Shown: positions 34,376-48,946 of the stretch, piece by piece
Layout of the letters: the number at the start of each line of letters is the position of its first letter
How positions within the stretch are numbered: position 1 is the first letter of the stretch
Origin: Spirogloea muscicola
Lineage: Eukaryota; Streptophyta; Zygnematophyceae; Spirogloeales; Spirogloeaceae
Direction of reading: 5' to 3'
Assembly (NCBI GenBank): GCA_009602725.1
Contig: WELB01000055.1
Coordinates: forward strand, 576,112-625,057
Length of the DNA stretch: 48,946 nt
Translations under genes and position numbers: made by a program
The notes under the pieces: generated by a model
Seen by the model: only the letters and a program-made list of their open reading frames with translations
What the model was told of the DNA's origin: nothing
Databases searched by the model: none

Positions 34376-34610
34376 CAAGGCCTGTAGCTACTCCTCCAAA
34401 GAGTTCCATGACCACTGGCCCCTTCTCACCGAATCCAAACGGAATGACGCCCGCATAGAATCGTGGATCCTCTTTCGGTTCTTGATTAATACCTGGATCA
34501 ACCAACTCTGCTTCGAATGCCTTCGGACCCCAGAAGTCTTGGTACCGGGGCAATAAGGTGGCAGCTGGATGAGGTGCTGCCGTTCCTCTCGCTCGAACAA
34601 AGCTCCGCAC
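34376..34610 (-). other. Unidentified open frame, second arm of inverted repeat
   Basis: The minus-strand frame reads YQDFWGPKAFEAELVDPGIN, QEPKEDPRFYAGVIPFGFGE and KGPVVMELFGGVATGLAGEI. The sequence looks like real, non-repetitive protein, and the last part has a Gly/Ala-rich helix-like stretch. I could not place it in a family. It may be a relic exon or part of a gene whose other exons are missing. Confidence 0.4.
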
Positions 34611-34728
34611 CCTTCTTCTCGCTGAAACCCGCCTTAAGCCCCGCCCCCGGCGCCCAACGAAAAGCCCCTCCCCCTGGCGGCGACGACGCCGGCCATGGCC
34701 GCGCCGCCCGGCGCCGCGGGCCGCAGCG

Positions 34729-39158
<4,430 letters not shown>

Positions 39159-39699
39159 AAGCCTAGCTCTTTGAGTTGCACAAATACTTCGAGGATGGAA
39201 AAGTAGATGTCATCTAAACCCCATCATCTTCCAGTTGTGGGTGCTGACTACCTTGTTTAGCATACTGTGAGCGAGGCAACGTGGACTGGTATTGCTTGTA
39301 CAAGTGCAATGATTAGAAAGTTTAGGCTTACGATTGTAGATTTGCAGATCTGGCAAGTCCTAAAGTGTGCACCGTACTGCTACTATCTGCTCCACTGAAT
39401 TTCAACCTGATCCAAGGCATAGCCTATTTGGTGAACCTAAGCACTAAGGTGGTTTCCTGCTATTAATGGCAAGGACGCAAAACCTAAAACCATACCCATA
39501 ATCCTAAACAGGAAGGCTTTATGCCAGGTTGAATACCTCCAGCTCAGAAGCGAGCATGCCTGCACTTGTGCAAGCTTTTGGACCAGCAACAGCCTCTACT
39601 AGCATGCACAAGCCTGCCCAAGAATTTGAAGACGCTGTGTAAGGTATTAAAGAGGAAATCATAGGGGGCCTTGAAAGTCATAACAGAGTCAAAGTGCAT
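39159..39699. other. Convergent intergenic region ECD / POLA2
   Basis: About 540 bases between the stop codons of two convergent genes. It should hold both 3' UTRs and polyadenylation sites. I see no repeat, RNA gene or open frame of interest. Confidence 0.6.
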
Positions 39700-42600
39700 T
39701 CAAAGTTTCAAAAGGTCGACTCTGCACCGCTGGTGCATGTGGCCGCCACCCACTGCAACCTGCACAAGCGCTAAGGTGCCGCCGCTATTGCCCTTGGCGA
39801 CCCTCCCTGGATTGATGCACAGCACCTGGTGATCTTTGCTATTACACTCGCCGCCCTCTTGGTGGACCTCCATGGCTGTGGCTGATTGAGAAGCCTCCTC
39901 ACCAGCCGTGTGGAGAATGGGTGATGGCTCTGACTGCCTCGGCAGCTCCTGGCAGAAAAGTATGCCAATGTGACGACCACTGCTGAGCCCCAGTCCTGCC
40001 TAATGGCTTTGCACAGCGGCTTGTCACAGCAGGCAGGACAACCATGACAGACAAAGCAGTGAGCTGTAAGCAACTTCAATGTGCGGCAATAGCGTCAGCT
40101 ACAATATTGTATAAAGATTGAAAGCTGTGCTCACTTTCACGAAGGCAGCCAGGTCGGACAACAAGAGTAGGAGGTCGGGCAACACGGGTAAGTCCAGCGC
40201 CGCCGCCCTCTGCAATGTGGGATCCAGTGGCACGCCCAGAGCGGGCGGGAACAGCGGGTAGAAGCTGGCAACAGCACCGCCATCAGAAGTACAATACAAG
40301 AGCCTGTAAGGTCGACTATCGAGCGACTTTTTGCTTCTTATCTGCTTCACATAGTTGCCTGGTACGGACAAGTCCATAAGTCGTAACCCCAAGCCCAGAG
40401 CCTTGCCCCTACAGAATGTCAAATATGAGGCTGCCTTTCTTAGCTGGAGGCGTGAGCCAGCCTGGCACGGCAGGATCGCATGAGGTGGTCAGCACATTGG
40501 GTTACCTGCGCTGCCTGATCATATGGCTGGCTAGCCGCGTCATGCGATCACTGCCGGAATTGGACGCCTCCTCGCTGCTCAGATGCTTGAGGATGTCCAT
40601 CGAATTGCACCCAATCACGACCTGGGCCATGACCACAACCAGAGAGCTTGCTCCCTCAGTCTTGTGGTTTCTGCAGGCAGCTTGTACTGGCGCTGCTGCC
40701 CTTGATCGGACTTTGGTGACTAACAAGGCTGAAAATCAAAAGCTTTTGAAGTGGGGTGCATGACCTACGATTTCACTACAATATTGACTACACTCACGTC
40801 ATTGCAACTGAGGAGCCCAGGGTTCGATGCACAGTACACCTGCCCAAGTAGACTTTGGTCAATGTCCAACCATTAATTGTGACTAAGGCAACAGATTTTC
40901 AGAGGAGAACTTCCAGAAACTGTTCACAAGGATAGCCGCATACGACAGACTAAGCCTCACCTGTCTGTCAGGGTCTTCAAAATCTCGAGCATGGAAGGGG
41001 GGCTGCCAACAATGACCACAGATCCTCTTGAATATGAGCACACCCTGTCTCCTCCCTCTGGAAGAGCCTAGTCATGCATGCATTGCTATATGCTGCTAGA
41101 TAGCCACGCGGAGGACTTGGATCCTCTGCATCAGGTTGCATTGCATACTTGATAGCTTTCCTGGTTTTGCAAGATTAATGTCAATGGAGGCACCTGGGGA
41201 TATAGGAATGTGTGGTGGGCATCTCTGACGGATGGCACCAACACAACTTGGCACTTGCTGCCCACTGCCTTGCACCACTGCTCAACCTGCATTGCAATGC
41301 GGATTGTGTTAAAGTGGTCGTAGGTTGGCACATTCAGTACCTACCGCAAGACCAACTGATTACTTCAATTGCAATATTTGGGCCCCATGTATTGACAGCA
41401 GACGCCTACTTAGGCCGACTTGATGCAATAGCGAAAGAGCAGTATGAGTGGTACACAGCTCAAAGACTCAAGAAACACATACCATGTTGAACTGACATGC
41501 TTCATTGACTTGGAAGTGATGAAGCTCAGTGGTGATTGAACTTGGTCGACAGAGAGCAGCGTGGCACTGACCCTTGTGCAGATTTGCTGTTGGAAGAGCC
41601 TCTTGAACGTGACCTCGAGGTTGCCCGTCTTGACACCAGGATGCTCTGAGTCGACGAAGGGCCCTAAATAAAAACAATATGCACATGGTCAGCAGGTGTC
41701 TGAGTAATAGATAGATGAAACCTGTAGTATCTCATCAAAGACAGAATCTGGCGCAAGAGAGGCAACTGGAGAGCGAAGTAAATGTAAGCACCAAAATCAG
41801 GAGGTTCGGCCGCTGCTCGAGCGCGTAGTCCAGGAGCTCTTCAAGGGGCTCGTACAGGAGGTTGTCGCTGGTTGTGTAGGGCCCAGCAGCAACGATCTGA
41901 CCAAGTCATGGACAACAGAAACTTCTATTTGAGCTTGACTTTCTTCACAGATGACTTAAACGACTGACAAGCTACGAGCTCCACAGTGGATAGTTGCAGC
42001 CTCTGACCACTTTCAGAGAGTCCATGGACGACGTCGAGGGCTTGGGATCGTCATCGCCCTTCAGCCTCTTGCCATTATGGTGCACTCTATCCGTGGACCT
42101 GGCCGGCGTTGGCAATGGCGGCAACGGTAGCGTGTCCATGACCTCATTGGCCACCAGGCAGTGCCCGGGTTTCTTCCCCTCACGCCTATGATCTGTTTTA
42201 GCCTCCACAGGTGAGAATCAAATTAACTACTGCTTTCATCGATGTTAATAGAAGTGAGAATTTTCTCTAGAACATGGGGCCCTAATACCAAGGGATATCA
42301 TAATCAGAACGGCCGTGCTTGAGTGTCATTGAGATGGATGAGCCAAGCCTCAGAGGCACACTGAGGCCCATTACCTGGCCTGGGAAGAGGGAGTACTGAG
42401 GGATGTTCTGAAGGTCCAGGCGTACTCGTGCTCCCAGCAGTGGGGGCAGGGGGCTGCAATGAACGCCAGCATCATATGCAGGTGTCCATCAGCTCTGCAA
42501 GGACTCCATGACAGATGCCAAAAGAGAGATCGTAGAGTGAGAGGCTTGGCGATGAAGGCTATATAAGCTGTAGTCCTACGCTTGCGAGTGATGCAAGACA

Positions 42601-44572
42601 CTTGCCTGCCTTCAAGCATCACAGACTTATTGTTCAGCCGGGCACCCTCTGCATCACAGCACACTCGTCCAACGACCGTGACAGGGTCCTGCAGCGTGCA
42701 GAGCGACGCAGATAAGTCACCTCTGTACTTTGATCTTAAGGCGGTTATCGTGTTGCTGTTTATGTGAGCAATTATTTCTGCTTGCAGAACATTGTCATTG
42801 TACCTGAGAAGCATACATGTTCTGCTGGGCTGGGTCGAGGAGGCCGCAGCTTGCGAGCACGGCACTGAAGCGCTCGATCTTGCGAGCCTCGCTGTTGAAC
42901 TGCTGCCAAGCAGAGACCCTTCCTCAGATCATAATCATTAGATATGAAAGAAGAAGATCAGTCGAAATGCCATGACTCCAGTGGTATATCAGAAATCGAA
43001 GCCATGGCACCTCGGCAAAAGTAAGCTGTTATCTTCAGGTTGGACAAGCTTCAAAGCAAGTGGCAATGACCAGCACTGACCCTCTCCTCAGTAGTGTAGC
43101 GCATGTAACGGGCGTCTGGCGACAAGCGCTGCCCGAGGAGCTCCACACGGCTCCTAGCCACCGGCTGATGGGACGGGGCCTCGAAGGTAACACCTTCATT
43201 GTAAGAGGCGATGACCGCCCCCCGGTTGCTTCGACTGCCAAAGGGCGTGAAGGGTGTCGCTGGGCCGGGCTCCTTCTCTGCCGATGCGCTGGGCGTCCGT
43301 GGCGCTACGCCTGGTGTTCCTGGGCCACAACAGAGTGTTACACAAGATGACACGTGCAACTTGTTAGCTTCAATCCCTGCAGCCAGAGCTGAGATTATAG
43401 CTGAGCCTCTCATATTGTGGGGTATTGTGCGAATTCATTCAGGTACTATGATTCGCAACTCTTCTGTGTTCATCTAATTGTAGACTTGCCGACTCTGACT
43501 GCACGGTATTGCCGACTCAAGGCCAGGCCACTATGAGATTGCAGTGTGCAGCAAACCTGAGCCAGGAGAACCAGCTCCAGTTGCAGGACCCGACGGAGTG
43601 GCTGACGGCTGGCTGTCATTGGCAGCTTCAGGCTGTTTAGCCAACTCGTCGACCAGGCTGACCAGCAGCCCACGTGGAGACAGTGACGAGGGTGAGCATT
43701 GCATTCATTGGGCCGCATAGCAGCAGATGGATCTTGGACCAACGATACGCCAGTGCTATGCTTCCAAGAACGTGGTACTCATGTCCCTTGCCAAGTGCTC
43801 TCAGTCACAGTGATGCTGGGCTTAAGCTGAGCACCTGCTGGTTGCAATACAGCACTACCTGTCTCACAACGATGGGATCGTACGAGCTCTTGCTTAGGAG
43901 GCTGAGGAAGCTGACCAGGCCCACACACCTGTCAATGTCGTCCTTGGTATAGAAGTGCACGCCGATGGCCTTCTTGCGCTCGGCGGCCAGCTCGTCCTGC
44001 AGGTAGTTGCGGAACCCGGGGATCTGCGCGGCGAGCACCTTGTCGCCATTGAGCTGCCTGCAGCAGCGACGCAGCAGAGATGTCTCAGCAGAGCGCCAGA
44101 GAGGGCCAAGTTGCCAGAGCCCGAAACTGCTGGTGCTGCCTCTTGGAGGCCACTTGCGCTGCTGTCGGCCACCGCAAACGACTATGGCGGCAAACTTAAG
44201 CTATGGCGGCAAGGCATCACCGTCGTGGTACCTGTTGAGGTAGAAGACCTCCCAACTGGCCGCGAGCTTCCGGGGACCGACGCCGAGCACGGTACACAGC
44301 GACACGCCTGCGCGCGGCGCTCGCTCGCTCGCTCAATCAGGCTGAGCTCCCGCTGCCGCCGCCGCCGCCGTCAGCCGTCGCCGCCAAGGCCCTCAGGACC
44401 TCGCTCCTGGGACAGCGCGCGGCTGGACGGTCCTGCGCCGCCGCCGCCAGCGCCGCGTCCGGCTCTCGTTGCACTCACAAGCGGCGGCCGTGTCGTCGTC
44501 CTCCGCCTCAAACCCCCCCGCCCGGAGCTCCCGCGCCACGTCGTCCGCCGTCGCCGCCGCCGCCGCCGCCAT
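39700..44572 (-). CDS. POLA2: DNA polymerase alpha subunit B
   Basis: Seventeen exons: 44572-44479, 44307-44232, 44057-43929, 43657-43557, 43319-43081, 42902-42804, 42688-42606, 42453-42375, 42192-42008, 41896-41792, 41663-41572, 41286-41194, 41002-40961, 40839-40798, 40621-40506, 40264-40135, 39825-39700, giving about 610 residues. Motifs in order: KLAASWEVFYLNRQLNGDKV, HFYTKDDIDSLVDEL, TPFGSRSNRGAVIASYNEG, the OB-fold DPVTVVGRVCCDAEGARLNN then KSVMLEG, VRLDLQNIPQYSLFPGQ, and the phosphodiesterase-like domain IVAAGPYTTSDN, GPFVDSEHPGVK, VVLVPSVRDAHH, VVIGCNSMDILKHLSSEE, SFYPLFPP, VLCINPGRVAKGNSGGTLA. It is the regulatory subunit linking polymerase alpha to primase and needed to start DNA replication in the nucleus. 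Exons 9 and 11 are each one base short of the expected frame, both at GGG/CCC tracts. The intron after exon 7 starts with GC. In-frame ATGs also exist at 44593, 44677 and 44680. Confidence 0.94.
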
Positions 44573-44680
44573 CGCCGCCGCCGCGGCGGCCATGACCGCC
44601 GCCACCGCCGCCGCCGCCACCGCGGTCTCCCTCCCTCCTCGCAGGCGCGCCCACTCCCCCCCTCCCCGCCCCGCCATCAC

Positions 44681-45497
44681 GGCTACGTCAGGGCCCCTCG
44701 CCTCCCGGCCCTCCGGCGGGGGTCGGTTTCAAAGACGCTTTGGCGCGCGCGGGAAAGCACCCCGCCGCAGCCCCGTTCACTCTGTCGAGCACCTCAGGCC
44801 TCTGGGCTGCCGTCCATCACTCAAGATACCCCACTTCCTCCATGGCTGCTCAGCTCTGCTGATGCTCTCATCCCGCAGCCTGGGTGATGGCTTCCACAGC
44901 TAGACTACATCCTGCTCTTTGCGCCATCCGGCCCTTCCAGACCTTGTCCAGTCCTTTTGGCTGGCCTCTCCCAGCCACTGCTGTCATTTCGGAAGAGCTG
45001 TTCTTCCACAACGTGACACAGACTGCTTGTCTGCGACCACTACATTGTCAAGCTGAAGCTGGAACGGCTCTCCTCGTATGTCAAGCCAAACGCAGTGGTA
45101 AGAGTTTCTCAGACTGCACCTACTTGCTAAATCCTCTTCCAGCACATCTACTTGCTCACGCCAAATTCTCATGTTGATACACTTCTTGGGCTGGCCCCTA
45201 ACAAATGTGCGCCCTTAATATTACATGAGAATTTTGATCACAGATATCATCCTCCGAGTCAGGCAGTTGGCAAGAGACACTGCAAGATTGTATTGAACTT
45301 CATGACATTGATTCTTCACTGGGATCAATAAGGAGAGTGCAAATAATCAATAAGAATATTTGTAAGATGGCTCCTGGGGCCTGTAAGTCTGGTTCTCTTG
45401 TCTTCTCAGAGTTCATAAGCAAAAATTCCGGGCTATGCGACACATCTGCAGGCTTGCTCTTCAGCACCTTGTAAGTGTGTTCTGTTCTGTGATCTCT
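44681..45497. other. Intergenic: POLA2 5' flank, tail repeat, AGPase 3' flank
   Basis: The first part is the GC-rich 5' flank of POLA2. At 44920-45005 lies a GCGCCATCCGGCCCTTCCAG repeat with GGCTGGCCTCTCCCAGCC, matching 22255-22340. Both are variants of the hairpin tail. The rest, from about 45010, is probably the 3' UTR and flank of the AGPase gene. No gene is seen. Confidence 0.5.
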
Positions 45498-48400
45498 TCA
45501 GATGATGGTGCCTGCAGGAATCACGGCATCCTTGATTACAGTGACAATGCCATTCTTGATAAAATAACCATCAGTCTCCCTTGCGGCCTCCTCAACCCCT
45601 TCCTTGTTAACAATCTGCCTTGGCACAAGTCATGACAGGCATGCAATCAGTATGATCAGTATGATCAGTATGATCAGTAGTACAACAAAGCAGACGCCTT
45701 GACCACGTAGCACACAGTACTTCCTGTTTGATACATCGGTGACTTTCATTTAGCATCAATAAACGACTACCTCAGCTTTCTTTTTCGGAGAACATTCATG
45801 AGCTTTACAAACCCAAATACATATATGTTGCTCAGCGCTGCAGCTTGAAGCGCGTGTATGCAGGTGTGCACCTGCACGTTGTCTCCAACTCGGGCATTCT
45901 TGTCCACAATTGCTCTCCTGACAATGGTATTCCTACCTATTCCCATAGGAATGCCACCACTGGCTTCCAGCATTTCACGTTGAGCATCCGTCTATAACAA
46001 AGAAGACAGCATGAGGATGAGCTCAGTTGTCAATTGCAGGTAAGTGTTGGGCGTGCCCATGAACTCATGGCAAGGAGAGAGCCTGGCAACCAGAAGACTG
46101 AGTAACATCAGCAGTCACTGCACCTCGTAGTAATCAGCACCCATCAGGAGGGAGTCCTCGATGACGGCACCCGCATTGATCCAGGCCCGGAGCCCAACGA
46201 CTGAGTGGTGGATCTTACAATCCTGGTGACAAGTGCACGCGCAATCGTATATGAGAATGTAATAGGAGATGGAATCAATCAGAGAATGCCCAACAAAGGG
46301 CTTGTTATGAGCAGATTTGAGTACTCAGAGCCCCAGGCACAGCTTGGGACATTGCTCAAGTAGTTTCTCTACATTGCCTGCCTAAGCTTATACAGACCAG
46401 GGTCACTCTCAACCTCAAGGCCTCCTGCTTAAAGAGAGGATTTGACCAGTTCTGACCAACACTTACAGGAAACTACTAAGCCTTGCTCATCTCCGGATTC
46501 CATACACACGCAGGAGAAGAGTGCTCCTAATTAGGGAAGATCTTCTGATCACGTCTGCCTGCGGCCCCTCCTCACTGCAATCATGTTACACAGGGCTAAA
46601 TTTATAGTCATACCTTCATCATGCAGCCGTCACCGAAGACGCTGTCTGTGACATCGGCATCCAGCATCCTGGAGGGAGGCAGGAACCGAGATTGCGTGTA
46701 GATGGGAGCAGACCGGTCGTAGAAGCTGTCCAACAAGTTAGGAGTGTTAGCACCTATACCTGTCTATACGAACATTCTATGGCTTCCACACCTGGCTCGC
46801 AGAAGCGCAACTGACGAGTGCCATTCTATCAACATGCGAAAGTTGAGTAACACTACAAGGCTTTCCATGTTGCAGGTGCCTGTTGCTAAGCTAGCCCCAG
46901 ATCTTGAACTGTGATTGTGACTCTTACAGAAGCTTGGTTCAGACTGCACAACCAGCAAGGACTTCTAATAATCAAGCCCTCTTCTGTCTACAGACGTATA
47001 AGCCCAAAGGCTGGTAAAATTGGGTCATGAAGCTCTAGGGATAGCTCTAGGCAAAGGTAGACATCAATGCCAGGATCAGTTGAGCAGTTACAGCAAACTT
47101 CTTAGCAGAAAGTTGTGTACCTGAACTCAGGGTTGGCAGCTGTGATCCCAAGGTTGGCGTGGTAGAAAGCTTCAATTGTACCAATGTCCTCCCAGTATCC
47201 ATCATACAAGAAGGCTTGCACCTGCAGCGGCGTGCTTGTCACACATGAGAATACATAGCTACAAGGCTGCTGTTGAATATACAATGCCCTCTCAAGTGCA
47301 CCAGAGAGAACCAAGAAGTGCTTCTCAACACTTAGGCCACCTCCCTCCTTCTCACCTTGGCCCCCTTTGCGCAAGCACCGGGGATGACCTCGCTGCCAAA
47401 GTCATTGGCAGTGGGGAAGTCCTTGGCGAGCATCTGGAGCATGGCCTTCTTGCTGATGACGTAGATGCCCATGGACGCAATGTAGGGCATGTCCTTTGCC
47501 CTGGCCTCGTCAAGGCCCAGCACTGTTGTGTCGACCTGGAAGAGGACGGTGGCTTCATGAGCAGGCCTCTACAAATTGGTAATTCAGACTTCTGCTAATA
47601 GATATATTAGGGGCCGCAATGTTGCTTGGGAACTTGGTGTCTTACCGCCATCCTCTTCAGGTCAGCGCCCTTGGGCTTCTCGGCAAACTCAATGATGCGC
47701 CCCGTGTTGTCAATCTTCATGAGCCCAAAGGCGGTGGCCCGCTTCTCGTCCATGGGCAAGGCTGCGATGGAGATGTCGGCGCCGCTCTCGCGATGCGCCT
47801 GGATGAACCTCTGGTAGTCCATGCGGTAGAGCTGGTCTCCCGCCAGGATCAGGTACTCTAGCACATTCTGCTCCTCGAATAGCCACAGGTACTGGCGGCA
47901 GGCATCAGCCGTCCCCTGCCAAGCACATACCAGGGTGATCAGAGTTACACCCAGCTAGTTTTGTGTACCTTGGCAAGTCAAGACGAATAATTGCTTTCCA
48001 TTACATTCATCGCTTCACTACAGCCCTAAGTGCTTATCAGGGCCTCAGCCGTTCCATTCACCTGGAACCAGTTGGGGTTCTCAGGGCTTTGCTGCGCTGC
48101 CAGGACCTCGACAAATCCCTCATTTTTGAAGCCGCCCATGCTGCTGCCGTAAGCGCGGGACAAATGCCGATTGAGTGATGCTGAGTTGAACTGCGTGAGG
48201 ACGTAGATTTTCCGAATGTTGCTGTTGATGCAGTTGCTGACGGGAATGTCGATCAGCCGATAGTTGGCGCCCAACGGCACCGCAGGCTTGGCGCGCTTCT
48301 TCGTGAGAGGGTACAGCCGGGATCCGGCGCCTCCACCGAGGATCACGCCAAGGACACTCTGCGGAGGCAGTCCTGGTGTGATGAGTGTATAGGGCTTTCA

Positions 48401-48946
48401 CGCCGCTTCTTGACCGTGCAGATCCCTTACGACATTAGAGAAGCACCGATGCCTTGGTGTCGCCTAGCTCAGACAGTACCAAAGCTACGTGACATGCCAT
48501 TCACGACTCCGCACTCGACTGCTCAGCAAGCGCGCCCTGCTGCAGGTTGCCGAGCAGCTACCGTCGACTTCAGTCGACCAGTATGCAGCACCGAGCCTTC
48601 TTACGGCTAGATGTGACGACGATCTTGTGGCTGTCTCGTGTTTGTCAGACAACTATTGGCCAGCCTCAGCCCCAGCGAGCTACCGGCAGGTGAGCGCGGC
48701 CGCACGTGGCCATCACTGTCCGCTTCGCTGCGGACGCTGATGCGACATCGAGAGCCAAGGACCGGGGAACCAAGCGGACTCACGTTTCCGGCGTCGGGCT
48801 CCAGGCAGCTCTGCCCTGTGAAGTCGGAGTCTGAGACGGCCCGTGGGGAGACGGCGGCGCGGCGCTGCCAGCGCCGGCCGCTGGCGGCCGGCGCGACCAG
48901 CAGGCGGCTGCCGGAGAGCTCGCAGCGGCCCGAGCGGAGCTGCCCC
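45498..48946 (-). CDS. APS1: Plastid ADP-glucose pyrophosphorylase small subunit (5' partial)
   Basis: Nine exons: >48946-48784, 48358-48062, 47915-47646, 47535-47356, 47221-47121, 46725-46614, 46222-46124, 45991-45872, 45614-45498, giving at least 485 residues. The enzyme makes ADP-glucose from glucose-1-phosphate and ATP, the committed step of starch synthesis in plastids. Visible motifs: [40 protein letters not shown] (nucleotide site), [20 protein letters not shown] (with the catalytic Asp), FAEKPKG (substrate site), [46 protein letters not shown], then the beta-helix domain [46 protein letters not shown], and [20 protein letters not shown] (activator-site lysine). The Cys in [10 protein letters not shown] matches the redox-regulated Cys of higher-plant small subunits. 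The Arg-rich start of exon 1 looks like a transit peptide. Its ATG lies beyond the window. All exon junctions keep frame. Confidence 0.97.
45646..45679. repeat. 9-bp tandem repeat
   Basis: The unit ATCAGTATG is repeated nearly four times in the last intron of the AGPase gene (45615-45871). Each unit contains TGATCA. It looks like a simple tandem repeat without a visible function. Confidence 0.85.

Noticed and set aside
43955-44887. Plus-strand 310-residue frame rich in Arg and Pro
   Set aside because: Shadow of POLA2 exons 1-3 and GC-rich flank. The minus strand has family motifs and clean splice sites.

Overview
The window looks like nuclear DNA of a streptophyte, most likely a streptophyte (charophyte-grade) alga. 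It carries plant-type receptor-like kinases (malectin-like, LRR and proline-rich ectodomains), a plastid ADP-glucose pyrophosphorylase small subunit, many short GT-AG introns, and single-copy eukaryotic housekeeping genes whose first exons are very GC-rich. I cannot name the species from sequence alone. All exon models below were built by hand from reading frame, GT/AG junctions and remembered family motifs. No search was run.

Layout. 1-4.5 kb: a GA microsatellite, 5'-truncated non-LTR (LINE) 3' ends and a TC/AG microsatellite. 4.58-16.95 kb: two divergent receptor-like kinase genes around a GC-rich spacer with a 479-base assembly gap. The minus-strand gene has LRRs, a proline-rich linker and a degenerate kinase. 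The plus-strand gene has a malectin-like domain, LRRs and an intact kinase. 18.38-19.84 kb: a secreted cysteine-rich protein on the minus strand, tail to tail with the second kinase. 20-25.2 kb: LINE 3' ends, short dispersed repeats and a second microsatellite with a gap. 25.23-26.07 kb: RPL23/uL14 (minus). 26.4-34.6 kb: a mosaic of duplicated gene ends. It holds copies of the last exon and 3' flank of the active kinase gene, a copy of the last exon of RPL23, and more LINE ends. 34.7-39.16 kb: an ECD/SGT1-family gene (plus) whose first intron holds a piece of mitochondrial cox1. 39.70-44.57 kb: DNA polymerase alpha subunit B (POLA2, minus, 17 exons), convergent with ECD. 45.50-48.95 kb: plastid AGPase small subunit (minus, 9 exons seen, 5' end beyond the window).

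How it fits together. POLA2, RPL23, ECD and AGPase are ordinary housekeeping or metabolic genes. The accessory interest is the divergent pair of a probable pseudokinase receptor and an active malectin-LRR receptor kinase, with a secreted Cys-rich protein next door. This arrangement could be a co-expressed receptor, co-receptor and ligand or wall-sensing module. The second theme is the spread of kinase-gene and RPL23 gene ends, mixed with LINE 3' ends, through the 24-34 kb region.
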